A stretch of DNA of 30,703 nt from Dactylosporangium aurantiacum (lineage in GTDB: Bacteria > Actinomycetota > Actinomycetes > Mycobacteriales > Micromonosporaceae). Position 1 is the first letter of the stretch; every line of letters begins with the position of its first letter. The translations under genes were made by a program, and so were the position numbers. Below the pieces are notes generated by a model. The model ran no database searches. It saw nothing but the letters and a program-made list of their open reading frames with translations, and was not told the origin of the DNA. Below, piece by piece: positions 22,837 to 30,703 of the stretch. Location of the stretch: NCBI RefSeq assembly GCF_000716715.1, contig NZ_JNYJ01000080.1, positions 1 through 30,703 of the forward strand, written 5' to 3'.

Positions 22837-24087
22837 ATGCGCATCCGCATCACGGGTGTCATCACCCTTGCGGCTCTGTCGTTAGCACTCACCGCCTGCG
22901 GCGACGGCGACAAGAGCAGCCCGTCGTCGACGGCGTCGAAGGCCGCCGGCGGCACCCTCACCATCTGGGCCGACGACCAGCGCTCCGCGGCCCTCAAGCC
23001 GTTCGCCGAGAAGTTCGGCAAGGACAACGGCGTCACCGTCCAGGTCCAGGCCGTCTCCAAGGACCTGCAGACCAACTTCGTGACCGCCTCGCAGTCCGGC
23101 AAGGGCCCGGACATCGTGGTCGGCGCCCACGACTGGATCGGCAACCTGGTCCAGAACGGCGCGATCGACCCGGTCCAGCTGCCCGACGCGCAGAAGTCCG
23201 CGTTCGCCGAGGTCGCGATCAAGGCCGTCACCTTCAACGGCCAGGTCTACGGTGTGCCGTACGCGATCGAGAACCTCGCGCTCATCCGCAACACCGACCT
23301 GGCGCCCACCGCGCCCGCGTCGATCGAGGACCTGGTCAAGGCCGGTCAGACGCTGAAGACCGCCGGCAAGGTCACCAACATCATGTCGCTGCAGGTCGGC
23401 GCGAACGGCGACGCGTACCACGCGTACCCGCTGTACGCCTCCGCCGGCGGCTACCTCTTCGGGCAGAAGGCGAACGGCGACTACGACCCGGCCGACCTCG
23501 GCGTGGACAAGCCGGCGTCGGTCGAGGCGTTCAAGAAGATCGCCGCGCTCGGCGAGAAGGGCAGCGGCGCGCTGACCCGCTCGATCACCGGCGACAACGC
23601 GATCCCCACGTTCACCGGCGGCAAGACCGCGTTCCTCATCTCCGGCCCGTGGGCCGTCGCCGACATCAAGAAGGCCGGCGTCAAGTACGACATCACCCCG
23701 ATCCCGGCGTTCGCCGGCGGCAAGCCGGCCCAGCCGTTCGTCGGCGTGCAGGCGTTCTACGTCGCCAGCAAGGGCCGTAGCAAGGCCCTCGCGAACGAGT
23801 TCATCACCAACTACCTGACCAAGCCCGACCTGCAGGTCGCGCTGTACCAGGCCAACCCGCGCCCGCCGGCGCTCGTCGCCGCGCTCGACCAGGTCAAGGG
23901 CAGCGACCCCGACATCCAGAAGTGGCTGGACGCCGGTAAGGGCGGCGCCGTGCTCCCCGCGATCCCGGCCATGGCCGCGGTCTGGGACCCGTTCGGCAAG
24001 GCCGAGGCCGCGATCGTCGGCGGTGCCGACGTGCCGACCACCCTCGCGGCCGCCGGCAAGGCGATCACCGAAGCGATCAACAAGTAA
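22837..24087 (+). CDS. malE: Maltose/maltodextrin-binding lipoprotein MalE
   Basis: The 416-residue product starts at ATG 22837 after ACAGGAG. The lipobox L18-T-A-C21 ends a short signal peptide, so the mature protein is lipid-anchored outside the membrane and hands maltodextrins to MalFG. The mature part is a cluster-1 sugar-binding fold: GGTLTIWADDQRSAALKPF, then GKGPDIVVGAHDWIGNL, VYGVPYAIENLALIRNT, FTGGKTAFLISGPWAVADIKKAG and a conserved QANPRPPAL. It is the first gene of malE-malF-malG-GH13, two bases from malF, and is divergent from malR. Twin MalR-type operators lie upstream. No key part is missing. Confidence 0.93.
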   Translation: MRIRITGVITLAALSLALTACGDGDKSSPSSTASKAAGGTLTIWADDQRSAALKPFAEKFGKDNGVTVQVQAVSKDLQTNFVTASQSGKGPDIVVGAHDWIGNLVQNGAIDPVQLPDAQKSAFAEVAIKAVTFNGQVYGVPYAIENLALIRNTDLAPTAPASIEDLVKAGQTLKTAGKVTNIMSLQVGANGDAYHAYPLYASAGGYLFGQKANGDYDPADLGVDKPASVEAFKKIAALGEKGSGALTRSITGDNAIPTFTGGKTAFLISGPWAVADIKKAGVKYDITPIPAFAGGKPAQPFVGVQAFYVASKGRSKALANEFITNYLTKPDLQVALYQANPRPPALVAALDQVKGSDPDIQKWLDAGKGGAVLPAIPAMAAVWDPFGKAEAAIVGGADVPTTLAAAGKAITEAINK

Positions 24088-24089
24088 CG

Positions 24090-25619
24090 ATGACGACGAC
24101 GATCCAGCGGGGAGGCGGCTCACTCGCCGGCCCCACCATCAAGATCGCCCTGCTCGGCGCCGGGCTGGCGCTGGCGATCGCGGCCGCCCTCCCGCTGGTC
24201 GACGCCCAGGCCTGGGGCTGGCTCGCGGTGCTCGCCGCGACCACCGCACTGCTCTTCTACGTGTACCTGACCCCGCGGCGCATCGCCGCCAAGTACCTGG
24301 TGCCGGGCATCCTCTTCCTGCTCGCCTTCCAGGTGGTGCCGGTGCTCTACACGGCCAGCACCGCGTTCACCAACTACGGCGACGGGCACCGCGGCAGCAA
24401 GGCGGACGCGATCACCGCCGTGCAGGGCGCGTCCGTGAAGCAGGTCCCCGGCTCCGCGGAGTACGACCTCGCCGTCGCCACCCGGGAGGGCGCCATCGTC
24501 TTCCTGCTGGTCGACAAGACCGGCGCGACGTTCGTCGGCGACGGCACCGGGCTGCACCCGGCGCAGCTCACCGTCGAGGGCGGCAGGATCGTCGCCGCCG
24601 ACGGCTACACGCTGCTGAGCCTCGGCGAGGCCAACCTGCGCAACGACGACATCCTCGCGTTCAGCGTGCCGACCGGGGAGGGCGCGGTCCGCGCGTCCGG
24701 CCTCACCCGCGCGTACAACGGCCAGGCCACCCAGTTCTACGACGCGGCCTGCGACTGCGTCACCGACCGCGGCACCGGCAAGCAGTGGAAGGCCGACAAC
24801 GACTCCGGCAGCTTCGTCGCCGCCGACGGCGAGCGGCTCCCGCAGGGCTGGAAGGTGTCCGTCGGGCTGAGCAACTTCACCCGCGTGCTGACGGACTCCC
24901 GCGTCTCCGGGCACTTCCTGAGCACCCTCGCGTGGAACTTCGCGTTCGCGGTCGGCTCGGTGCTCGTCACGTTCGGCCTCGGGCTCGGCTGCGCCCTGGC
25001 GCTCAACGCCAAGCTGCGCGGCCGCAGCTTCTACCGGGTGCTGCTGGTGCTGCCGTACGCGATGCCCAGCTTCGCCATGCTGCTGGTCTGGCGGGACATG
25101 TTCAACCAGCAGTTCGGTCTGGTCAACCGGTTCTTCGGCATCGACGTCGACTGGTTCGGCCAGCCGTGGACGGCGCGCCTGGCGGTGATCCTCGTGCAGC
25201 TGTGGATGGGGTACCCGTACATGTTCCTGGTCGCCACGGGCGCGCTGCAGGCGATCCCGAAGGAGATGACGGAGGCCGCCACCATCGACGGCGCGTCGGT
25301 GCTGCAGCGCTTCCGGCAGGTCACCCTGCCGCTGCTGCTGGTCGCGCTGACGCCGCTGCTGATCGCCTCGTTCGCGTTCAACTTCAACAACTTCAACGCG
25401 ATCTACCTGACCACCGAGGGCGGCCCGTTCCCGCCCGACGACTCCACGGTCGGCGCCACGGACCTGCTCATCACCTACACGTACCGGCTGGCGTTCGGCG
25501 GCTCGGGCGCCCAGTTCGGCTTCGCCGCGGCCATCTCGGTCTACATCTTCGCCATCGTGGCGGTCGTGTCGCTGATCGGCTTCCGCCGCAGCCGCAAGCA
25601 GGAGGAGGTGTACTCATGA
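24090..25619 (+). CDS. malF: Maltodextrin ABC transporter permease MalF
   Basis: The 509-residue product starts at ATG 24090, two bases after the malE stop. Two N-terminal helices (about residues 17-60) and a third at 70-90 (YLVPGILFLLAFQVVPVLY) come first. A large extracytoplasmic domain then spans about residues 95-265, the counterpart of the MalF P2 loop that contacts MalE. The remaining helices carry the cytoplasmic EAA coupling loop EMTEAATIDGASVLQRF (from about residue 392), where the ATPase docks. With MalG it forms the sugar channel in the membrane. It overlaps malG by four bases (ATGA), and its last codons hold the malG ribosome site AGGAGGAGG. Confidence 0.93.
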   Translation: MTTTIQRGGGSLAGPTIKIALLGAGLALAIAAALPLVDAQAWGWLAVLAATTALLFYVYLTPRRIAAKYLVPGILFLLAFQVVPVLYTASTAFTNYGDGHRGSKADAITAVQGASVKQVPGSAEYDLAVATREGAIVFLLVDKTGATFVGDGTGLHPAQLTVEGGRIVAADGYTLLSLGEANLRNDDILAFSVPTGEGAVRASGLTRAYNGQATQFYDAACDCVTDRGTGKQWKADNDSGSFVAADGERLPQGWKVSVGLSNFTRVLTDSRVSGHFLSTLAWNFAFAVGSVLVTFGLGLGCALALNAKLRGRSFYRVLLVLPYAMPSFAMLLVWRDMFNQQFGLVNRFFGIDVDWFGQPWTARLAVILVQLWMGYPYMFLVATGALQAIPKEMTEAATIDGASVLQRFRQVTLPLLLVALTPLLIASFAFNFNNFNAIYLTTEGGPFPPDDSTVGATDLLITYTYRLAFGGSGAQFGFAAAISVYIFAIVAVVSLIGFRRSRKQEEVYS

Positions 25620-26461
25620 GCAAGTGGATGCGCCGGATCGGGTGGCGGCACGCCGTCGGGATCGCCGCCGTGGTCTTCTCGCTCTTCCCGATCGTGTTCG
25701 TGGTGTCCGCCGCGTTCAACCCGGTCGGCTCGCTGAGCTCCACCGAGCTGTACCCGACCGGGGCCAGCCTGGCGAACTTCGCCGACCTGTTCGGCAAGAC
25801 CGCGTTCGGCCGGTGGTACGTCAACTCGGTCGTCATCGCCAGCATCGCCGCGGCCGCCGCGGTGTTCCTGTCGGTGCTGGCCGCCTACGCCTTCTCCCGG
25901 ATGCGCTTCGCCGGGCGGCGGGTCGGGCTGATGGCGCTGCTGCTCATCCAGATGTTCCCGCAGTTCCTGGCGGTCGTCACCATCTACCTGATCTTCGCCG
26001 AGATCGGCGACCTGTACCCCGCGTTCGGGCTGGACACCCCGTGGGGGCTGATGCTGCTGTACCTCGGCGGCGCCCTCGGCGTGAACACCTGGCTCATGAA
26101 GGGCTTCCTGGACACGGTGCCCCGGGAGCTGGACGAGTCGGCGGTGATGGACGGCGCCACCCACGCGCAGACGTTCTTCCGGATCACGCTGCCGCTGATC
26201 GCGCCGATCCTCGCCGTCACCGCGCTGCTCGGGTTCATCGGCACCATCAACGAGGTCCTGCTCGCCAACGTGTTCCTGCGCACGGACGACTCCAAGACCA
26301 TCGCCGTCGGCCTGTACGGCCTCATCGCCGGGCAGCGCAACGCGAACTTCGGCATGTTCTGCGCCGGCTCGCTGCTGACCGCGATCCCGACCGTGCTGGT
26401 CTTCCAGTCGCTGCAGCGCTACATCGTGTCGGGCCTGACCGCCGGGGCGGTGAAGGGATGA
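25616..26461 (+). CDS. malG: Maltodextrin ABC transporter permease MalG
   Basis: The 281-residue product starts at the ATG overlapping the malF stop. Six membrane helices are visible, beginning GIAAVVFSLFPIVFVVSAAF. The EAA loop reads ELDESAVMDGATHAQTFFRI (from about residue 170), matching the DG...F.I.LPL pattern needed for docking the ATPase. It is the second half of the permease pair. No ATPase gene follows: the next gene overlaps by four bases (ATGA) and encodes a GH13 enzyme. The energy subunit must therefore come from elsewhere, as with the shared MsiK ATPase of Streptomyces. Confidence 0.94.
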   Translation: MSKWMRRIGWRHAVGIAAVVFSLFPIVFVVSAAFNPVGSLSSTELYPTGASLANFADLFGKTAFGRWYVNSVVIASIAAAAAVFLSVLAAYAFSRMRFAGRRVGLMALLLIQMFPQFLAVVTIYLIFAEIGDLYPAFGLDTPWGLMLLYLGGALGVNTWLMKGFLDTVPRELDESAVMDGATHAQTFFRITLPLIAPILAVTALLGFIGTINEVLLANVFLRTDDSKTIAVGLYGLIAGQRNANFGMFCAGSLLTAIPTVLVFQSLQRYIVSGLTAGAVKG

Positions 26462-28167
26462 TCCACCACGACGGCTCGGCGCTGCACGTGCCCGACCAGG
26501 CGCCGCGGCCCGGCGACGACGTCGAGGTCTACCTGCGCACCTCGCCCGGCGTCCGGCAGGTCCACGTGCGCTCCGTCCTGGACGGCGAGCCGCGCTTCAG
26601 CGAGGCGACCGCCGAACGGCGCGGCGACGAGCTGTGGTGGCGGGCCACGCTGCCGGTGCGCAACCCGGTCACGCCGTACCGCTTCCTGGTCGACGAGCAC
26701 TGGTACACCGCGGCCGGCACGGCGGGCCACGAGGTCCCCGACGGCACGGACTTCCGGCTGGTCGCCTACCCCGCACCGCCGGCCTGGATCCGCGACGCGA
26801 GCATCTACCAGATCTTCCCCGACCGGTTCGCCCGCTCGCCGGCGTGGGCCGAGCGCGCCCTGCCGGCGTGGGCGGTGCCGTGCGGCTGGGACGCCGCCGT
26901 CGTCGGGCGCGGTGAGCTGACCGGGCGGCAGGTGTACGGCGGTGACCTCGACGGCATCGCCGCCCGGCTGGACCACATCCAGTCGCTGGGCTTCGACACG
27001 GTGTACCTGACGCCGTTCTTCCCGGCCGGCTCCAACCATCGCTACGACGCGTCCACGTTCGACGCCGTCGACCCGCTGCTGGGCGGCGACGCGGCCCTCG
27101 CCCGGCTCGCCGGCGCGCTGCACGCCCGCGGCATGCGGCTCATCGGCGACATCACCACCAACCACACCGGCGACAGCCACGAGTGGTTCCTGGACCCGGC
27201 CGCGCAGGACCGGTACTACCGCTCCCCGGACGGCGGGTACGCCTCCTGGCTGGGCGTGCCGAGCCTGCCGAAGCTCAACTGGAACTCCACCGGCCTGCGC
27301 AAGGCGTTCGTCGACCCGCTGCAGCGCTGGCTCGAGCACCTCGACGGCTGGCGGGTCGACGTGGCGAACATGACCGGCCGGCACGGCACCGACGACCTCA
27401 CCCACGAGGTGTCGCGGCTCGTCGCCCGGGCCGTGCGCGAGACGCGCCCGGACGCGATGCTGGTCGCCGAGCACGCCCACGGCGCCGGCGGCGACCTGGA
27501 CCTGGACGGCTGGCAGGGCACGATGAACTACGCCGGGTTCACCCGCCCGCTGTGGACCTGGCTGCGCGCTGCCGACCTGGCGCTGCCGGACTTCCTCGGC
27601 GTCCCCGGCGGCGTGCCGTTCCGCGGTGGCGACGCCGTGGTCAGGTCGATGCGGGCGGTCTCGGCGAGCATGTCGTGGCGCTCGTGGACGCACTCGTGGA
27701 CGGCGCTGGGCACCCACGACACGGCCCGCGTGCGCACCGTCGTGGGCGACCCGGACCGGGTCGAGCTGGCCGCCGGGCTGCTCGCCACCCTGCCGGGGGT
27801 GCCGATGGTGTTCGCCGGCGACGAGCTCGGCCTCACCGGCGCCTGGGGTGAGGAGGCCCGGCGCACCATGCCGTGGCACGACGAGGACAGCTGGCACCGG
27901 CCGACCCTGGAGCGGTACCGGGCGCTGCTCGGCCTGCGCCGCGCCCACCCGGCGCTGCGCCACGGCGGGATGCGGGTCGCGCACGCCGACGCCGACACGA
28001 TCGCGTTCTGGCGGGAGAGCCCCGACGAGCGGATCCTGGTCGTGGCCCGCCGGGCGCCGGGCCCGCCGGTGCGCGTCGCCGGCCTCGAAGGCGCCGTCAA
28101 CCTGTACGGGGGAGCGGCCGAGATCCCGGCCGACGGCCCGACCTTCCAGGTGTGGTCGGTCGGGTAG
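26458..28167 (+). CDS. Cytoplasmic GH13 enzyme, cyclomaltodextrinase/neopullulanase-like
   Basis: The 569-residue product is translationally coupled to malG (ATGA). It has no signal peptide. An N-terminal beta-sandwich of about 120 residues (DVEVYLRTSPGVRQVHVRS, then VTPYRFLVDEHWYTA) resembles the CBM34-type domain of cyclomaltodextrinases, neopullulanases and MalZ. The barrel begins ASIYQIFPDRFARS. Catalytic residues are D301 (DGWRVDVANM), E338 (LVAEHAHG) and D421 (GTHDTARV). It should trim imported maltodextrins inside the cell, alongside the AglA-like enzyme. Exact specificity among alpha-1,4, alpha-1,6 and cyclic substrates cannot be read from sequence. The product ends in an ordinary small C-terminal beta domain. 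Confidence 0.87.
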   Translation: MIHHDGSALHVPDQAPRPGDDVEVYLRTSPGVRQVHVRSVLDGEPRFSEATAERRGDELWWRATLPVRNPVTPYRFLVDEHWYTAAGTAGHEVPDGTDFRLVAYPAPPAWIRDASIYQIFPDRFARSPAWAERALPAWAVPCGWDAAVVGRGELTGRQVYGGDLDGIAARLDHIQSLGFDTVYLTPFFPAGSNHRYDASTFDAVDPLLGGDAALARLAGALHARGMRLIGDITTNHTGDSHEWFLDPAAQDRYYRSPDGGYASWLGVPSLPKLNWNSTGLRKAFVDPLQRWLEHLDGWRVDVANMTGRHGTDDLTHEVSRLVARAVRETRPDAMLVAEHAHGAGGDLDLDGWQGTMNYAGFTRPLWTWLRAADLALPDFLGVPGGVPFRGGDAVVRSMRAVSASMSWRSWTHSWTALGTHDTARVRTVVGDPDRVELAAGLLATLPGVPMVFAGDELGLTGAWGEEARRTMPWHDEDSWHRPTLERYRALLGLRRAHPALRHGGMRVAHADADTIAFWRESPDERILVVARRAPGPPVRVAGLEGAVNLYGGAAEIPADGPTFQVWSVG

Positions 28168-28197
28168 GCAACGTATTGACAGGTTGGCTGCCTATCC
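28162..28197 (+). terminator. Possible hairpin at the end of the mal operon
   Basis: GGGTAGGCA (28162-28170, containing the TAG stop) pairs with TGCCTATCC (28189-28197) through nine pairs, one of them G-T. The loop is 18 bases and contains TTGACA. It may end the mal transcript, or it may be a control dyad for the GH30 gene. Confidence 0.35.
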
Positions 28198-28292
28198 CGG
28201 AGAGTGCCGGAGGGACTTATTTCGAGTCCTGAAGTTTCCCGTGGCCCCGCGTGCCCAGCGCGGGGGCACGGCACTCCCCGCCAGGAGCCGCT
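28168..28292 (+). promoter_or_regulatory. Leader and probable promoter region of the GH30 gene
   Basis: TTGACA at 28176-28181 is a good -35 hexamer, but no matching -10 lies 16-19 bp on. GGACT/AGTCC arms around 28214-28230 form a small dyad with TTATTT inside. CAGGAG (28283-28288) is the ribosome site for GTG 28293. No MalR-like element was found, so this gene may be outside that regulon. Confidence 0.3.
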
Positions 28293-30170
28293 GTGACCCG
28301 AACCAGACCGTTGCTCGCCGCCCTCGCCGCCGCCGCGCTGGCCCTGTCGCCGGTCTTCGTGACCGCGCCGGCCACGGCCGCGGCCACCAGCGTGCAGGTG
28401 TACTGGAGCTCCGAGTCCCGCACCGCCGGTTACGAGCCGAAGAACGGCAACTGGTACACCAGCCCGGCCACCGGCCTGGCCGGCACGCCGTACCAGCTGT
28501 CCCGGCAGGCCGACGTGCCGGTCGTCGCGGCCACCGGTACCCCGACCATCACGGTCGACACGAACACCCGCTACCAGACGATCCTCGGCGTCGGCTCCTC
28601 CCTGGAGGAGTCCACGATCTTCAACCTGTCCAGGATGAGCGCCACCGCCCGCGACCGGGCCCTGCGCGCCCTGGTCGACCCGGCCACCGGCGCCGGCTTC
28701 AACGTCATCCGCATCACGTTCGGCACCAGCGACTTCACGTCGCACGACTTCTACACCTACGACGACGGCGCCGCCGACCCGACGCTGTCGCGCTTCTCGA
28801 TCCAGCGCGACATCGACTCCGGCATCATCGCCACCGTCCGGCAGGCCCTCGCCATCAACCCCGACATCAAGGTGTTCGCGAGCGCCTGGTCCGCCCCCGG
28901 CTGGATGAAGACGAACAACGCCATCATCGGCGGCAGCCTCGTCACCAGCCAGATCCCCACCCTCGCCGCCTACTACCGGCGGGCCGTGCAGGCGTACACC
29001 GCGCAGGGCATCCCGATCCACGCTCTCACCCTGCAGAACGAGCCGCTGTTCTCCCCGCCGGACTACCCCGGCATGCTGGTCTCGGCCGACCAGGAGCGGC
29101 AGCTGGCCAAGGCGCTGCGCGCCGAGCTGACCGGCAACGGGCTCAGCACCCGCATCTGGGCCTTCGACCACAACTTCGCCGAGTCGGTCTCCTATGCGGC
29201 GGGTGTACTGGGCAGCGCGAGCGCCCATTCGGACGCGTACTCCTCGGTCGACGGCGTCGCCTTCCACGACTACTCGGGCGACCCGAGCGCGATGAGCACG
29301 GTGCAGGCGTCCTACCCGGACAAGGACATGCTGATGACCGAGCGCTCCGTGTGGGGCACCTCGGGCGCCGACCGGATCGTGCAGTACTTCCGCAACCACG
29401 CCACCCTCTACGAGGGCTGGGTCAGCATGCTCGACCAGAACCGGGCCCCTGAGCGCTGGTCCGGCTCGCCCGATCCGACGATGCTCGTGCAGAGCACCAG
29501 CAACCGCGACACCTTCTGGGCGCTGCCCGACTACAACATGGTCGCCCAGTTCTCGAAGTTCGTGAAGCCGGGCGCGAAGCGGGTCGCCACCGGCTACGGC
29601 AGCACCGGCACCGTCACCAACGTCGCGTTCCTCAACCCCGACGGCACGCTCGTCACCGTGGTGGTCAACCAGACCAGCGGCAACCAGGCGTTCACCCTGC
29701 GCGTCGGCGGCCAGCAGGTCAGCAGCACCCTGCCGGCGAAGACGGTCGGCACCTACCTGTGGGCCGGCGCCAGCAGCGGCACGCCGTCCACCCGGGTCGG
29801 CCCGATCACCGGCTACGGCGCCAAGTGCGTCGACGTCGCCGGGGCCAACCCCGCCAACGGCACGAAGATCCAGCTGTGGACCTGCAACGGCACCGCCGCC
29901 CAGTCCTGGACGGTCGGCACGGACGGCACGCTGCGCGCCCTCGGCAAGTGCCTCGACGTCGCCGCCGCGAACTCCGCCAACGGCACGAAGGTCCAGCTGT
30001 ACGACTGCAACGGCAGCGCGGCCCAGAGCTGGACGGCGCCCGGGGACGGCACGCTGCGCGCCCTCGGCAAGTGCCTGGACGCCACCGGGCCCAGCTCCGC
30101 CGACGGCACCCAGCTGCAGATCTGGGACTGCTTCGCGGGCCAGAACCAGCGCTGGACGCTGCCGGCCTGA
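28293..30170 (+). CDS. Secreted GH30 beta-glucanase/glucosylceramidase-like enzyme with CBM13
   Basis: The 625-residue product starts at GTG 28293, four bases after CAGGAG. A Sec signal peptide (RPLLAALAAAALALSPVFVTAP) ends near TAAATS. The GH30 catalytic domain begins TRYQTILGVGSSLEESTIFN and shows the acid/base E250 (LTLQNEPLF) and the nucleophile E350 (MLMTERSVWG), plus FASAWSAPGWMKTN. A GH30-type beta domain follows to about residue 495. The last 125 residues are a ricin-type beta-trefoil (CBM13) with three QxW repeats (AAQSW, AAQSW, QNQRW). Family activities include endo-beta-1,6-glucanase and glucosylceramidase; the CBM13 favours a polysaccharide substrate. It is the only beta-glucan enzyme in an otherwise alpha-glucan locus. 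Confidence 0.88.
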   Translation: MTRTRPLLAALAAAALALSPVFVTAPATAAATSVQVYWSSESRTAGYEPKNGNWYTSPATGLAGTPYQLSRQADVPVVAATGTPTITVDTNTRYQTILGVGSSLEESTIFNLSRMSATARDRALRALVDPATGAGFNVIRITFGTSDFTSHDFYTYDDGAADPTLSRFSIQRDIDSGIIATVRQALAINPDIKVFASAWSAPGWMKTNNAIIGGSLVTSQIPTLAAYYRRAVQAYTAQGIPIHALTLQNEPLFSPPDYPGMLVSADQERQLAKALRAELTGNGLSTRIWAFDHNFAESVSYAAGVLGSASAHSDAYSSVDGVAFHDYSGDPSAMSTVQASYPDKDMLMTERSVWGTSGADRIVQYFRNHATLYEGWVSMLDQNRAPERWSGSPDPTMLVQSTSNRDTFWALPDYNMVAQFSKFVKPGAKRVATGYGSTGTVTNVAFLNPDGTLVTVVVNQTSGNQAFTLRVGGQQVSSTLPAKTVGTYLWAGASSGTPSTRVGPITGYGAKCVDVAGANPANGTKIQLWTCNGTAAQSWTVGTDGTLRALGKCLDVAAANSANGTKVQLYDCNGSAAQSWTAPGDGTLRALGKCLDATGPSSADGTQLQIWDCFAGQNQRWTLPA

Positions 30171-30184
30171 GATCCGCCGCGGGG

Positions 30185-30499
30185 TCAGGCGTGCTCGACC
30201 GCCGGGGCGCGCCTGACCCGCTCGACCCATAGCTCGAACAGCAGCGTGGTGAACGGCGGGATCGACGCCACCGCGCCGAGGGCGATCCGCCCCAGCCCCC
30301 AGCGCTCCTTGCCGGCGACCCACACCAGCGCGGCCAGGTACGCCACGAACATGGCACCGTGGACCGGCCCGAAGATCTTGACCCCGATCTCGTTCTCGAC
30401 CACGACGTACTTGAAGAACATCCCGACGAGCAGGCCGAGCCAGGAGCACGCCTCCCCGATCGCGGCGAGCCGGAACACCCGTGCGGCAGTGTTGTTCAC
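30185..30499 (-). CDS. DUF3817-type small membrane protein
   Basis: The 104-residue product starts at GTG 30499, eight bases after GGAGG; a GTG two codons earlier is too close to the ribosome site. Three membrane helices are visible: about 11-29 (LAAIGEACSWLGLLVGMFF), 43-63 (FGPVHGAMFVAYLAALVWV) and 73-93 (LGRIALGAVASIPPFTTLLF). The FGPVHG motif and the helix with E in IGEACSW are typical of the DUF3817 integral membrane family, found near YdgH/MDMPI-type genes in actinomycetes. The function of the family is unknown. It is tail-to-tail with the GH30 gene, 14 bases apart. Confidence 0.8.
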   Translation of the reverse strand: MNNTAARVFRLAAIGEACSWLGLLVGMFFKYVVVENEIGVKIFGPVHGAMFVAYLAALVWVAGKERWGLGRIALGAVASIPPFTTLLFELWVERVRRAPAVEHA

Positions 30500-30530
30500 C
30501 GGCACAGCCTCCACCCTGGGCGCACATGGC

Positions 30531-30564
30531 TGAGGCCGGTCACCGTGGTTGGTGACCGGCCTCA
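30531..30564 (-). terminator. Hairpin terminator of the gene entering from the right edge
   Basis: TGAGGCCGGTCACC (30531-30544) pairs exactly with GGTGACCGGCCTCA (30551-30564) around a six-base loop. It lies 22 bases beyond the stop of the minus-strand gene at 30587 and upstream of the DUF3817 gene. Confidence 0.8.
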
Positions 30565-30586
30565 CGCCTGGGCTCTGTCGGGGTTG

Positions 30587-30703
30587 TCAGTTCGCGGTGA
30601 GCTGGGTGGCGGAGGCGAAGGCGGTGTCGAGCTGGGCGCGCAGGGCGTCGATCTGGCTGAACTCGGTGGCGCTGTAGGACTCCTGGCCTTCGGCGGCGAA
30701 GAC
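30587..30703 (-). CDS. C-terminal end of an unidentified protein (5' part outside window)
   Basis: The minus frame is open from the window edge to TGA (30587-30589), 38 codons. The peptide reads VFAAEGQESYSATEFSQID and then LRAQLDTAFASATQLTAN. It is a helical, polar tail without a recognisable motif. It is followed by a strong terminator, which supports a real gene. The family cannot be told from this end alone. Confidence 0.65.
   Translation of the reverse strand, partial: VFAAEGQESYSATEFSQIDALRAQLDTAFASATQLTAN

Noticed and set aside
28176..28204. TTGACA as a full promoter for the GH30 gene
   Set aside because: No acceptable -10 hexamer at 16-19 bp; the hexamer sits in the loop of a hairpin.
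27528..30527. 999-residue open frame on the minus strand across the GH13 and GH30 genes
   Set aside because: The plus strand encodes complete GH13 and GH30 enzymes with catalytic residues; the minus product shows no family pattern.

Overview
The window is very GC-rich, with third-position G/C in nearly every codon, frequent GTG and TTG starts, and tightly overlapping genes. This points to an actinomycete; the Micromonosporaceae or another filamentous soil group would fit, but that is inference from style and gene content, not proof. No rRNA, tRNA or CRISPR array was seen.

Region 1 (1-2107): a TetR repressor, cut by the window edge, faces a short-chain dehydrogenase across 57 bases packed with palindromes. 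The 3' end of the dehydrogenase runs out of frame into a headless SnoaL/NTF2-like gene, which looks like a deletion scar. It is followed by a hairpin terminator, a decayed IS630-type transposase fragment and a small membrane-protein gene.

Region 2 (2159-9108): a three-gene, translationally coupled operon encodes a kleisin-like protein, a KITE/MukE-like winged-helix protein and a 1538-residue SMC/MukB-like ATPase. The layout is that of JetA-JetB-JetC of Wadjet plasmid-defence systems and of MksFEB condensins, but no JetD nuclease gene is next to it. The ATPase has unusual nucleotide-binding motifs (M-R-N-G-G-G-K-S-T for Walker A, and D-N instead of D-E at Walker B) and an 18-bp minisatellite in its coiled coil. 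This is the most likely under-described system in the window.

Region 3 (9533-30170): a large alpha-glucan locus. Outside the cell, three secreted amylases (two GH13 enzymes with paired CBM20 domains on opposite strands, and one large GH13 with two CBM25 domains and an FN3 domain) break down starch. MalEFG imports maltodextrins, without a local ATPase. In the cytoplasm, a neopullulanase-like GH13 enzyme translationally coupled to malG and an AglA-like alpha-glucosidase finish the job. A MalR-type LacI repressor is divergent from malEFG. Near-identical palindromes of the form WGCAARGTCTTGCW lie both in the malR-malE gap and in the amylase promoter region 11 kb away, so one repressor probably controls the whole locus. 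A GH30 beta-glucanase with a ricin-type CBM13 domain ends the region. An M16 peptidase and a DUF4034-like gene of unknown role interrupt it.

Region 4 (30185-30703): a DUF3817-type membrane protein, a strong terminator, and the C-terminal end of an unidentified gene cut by the window.
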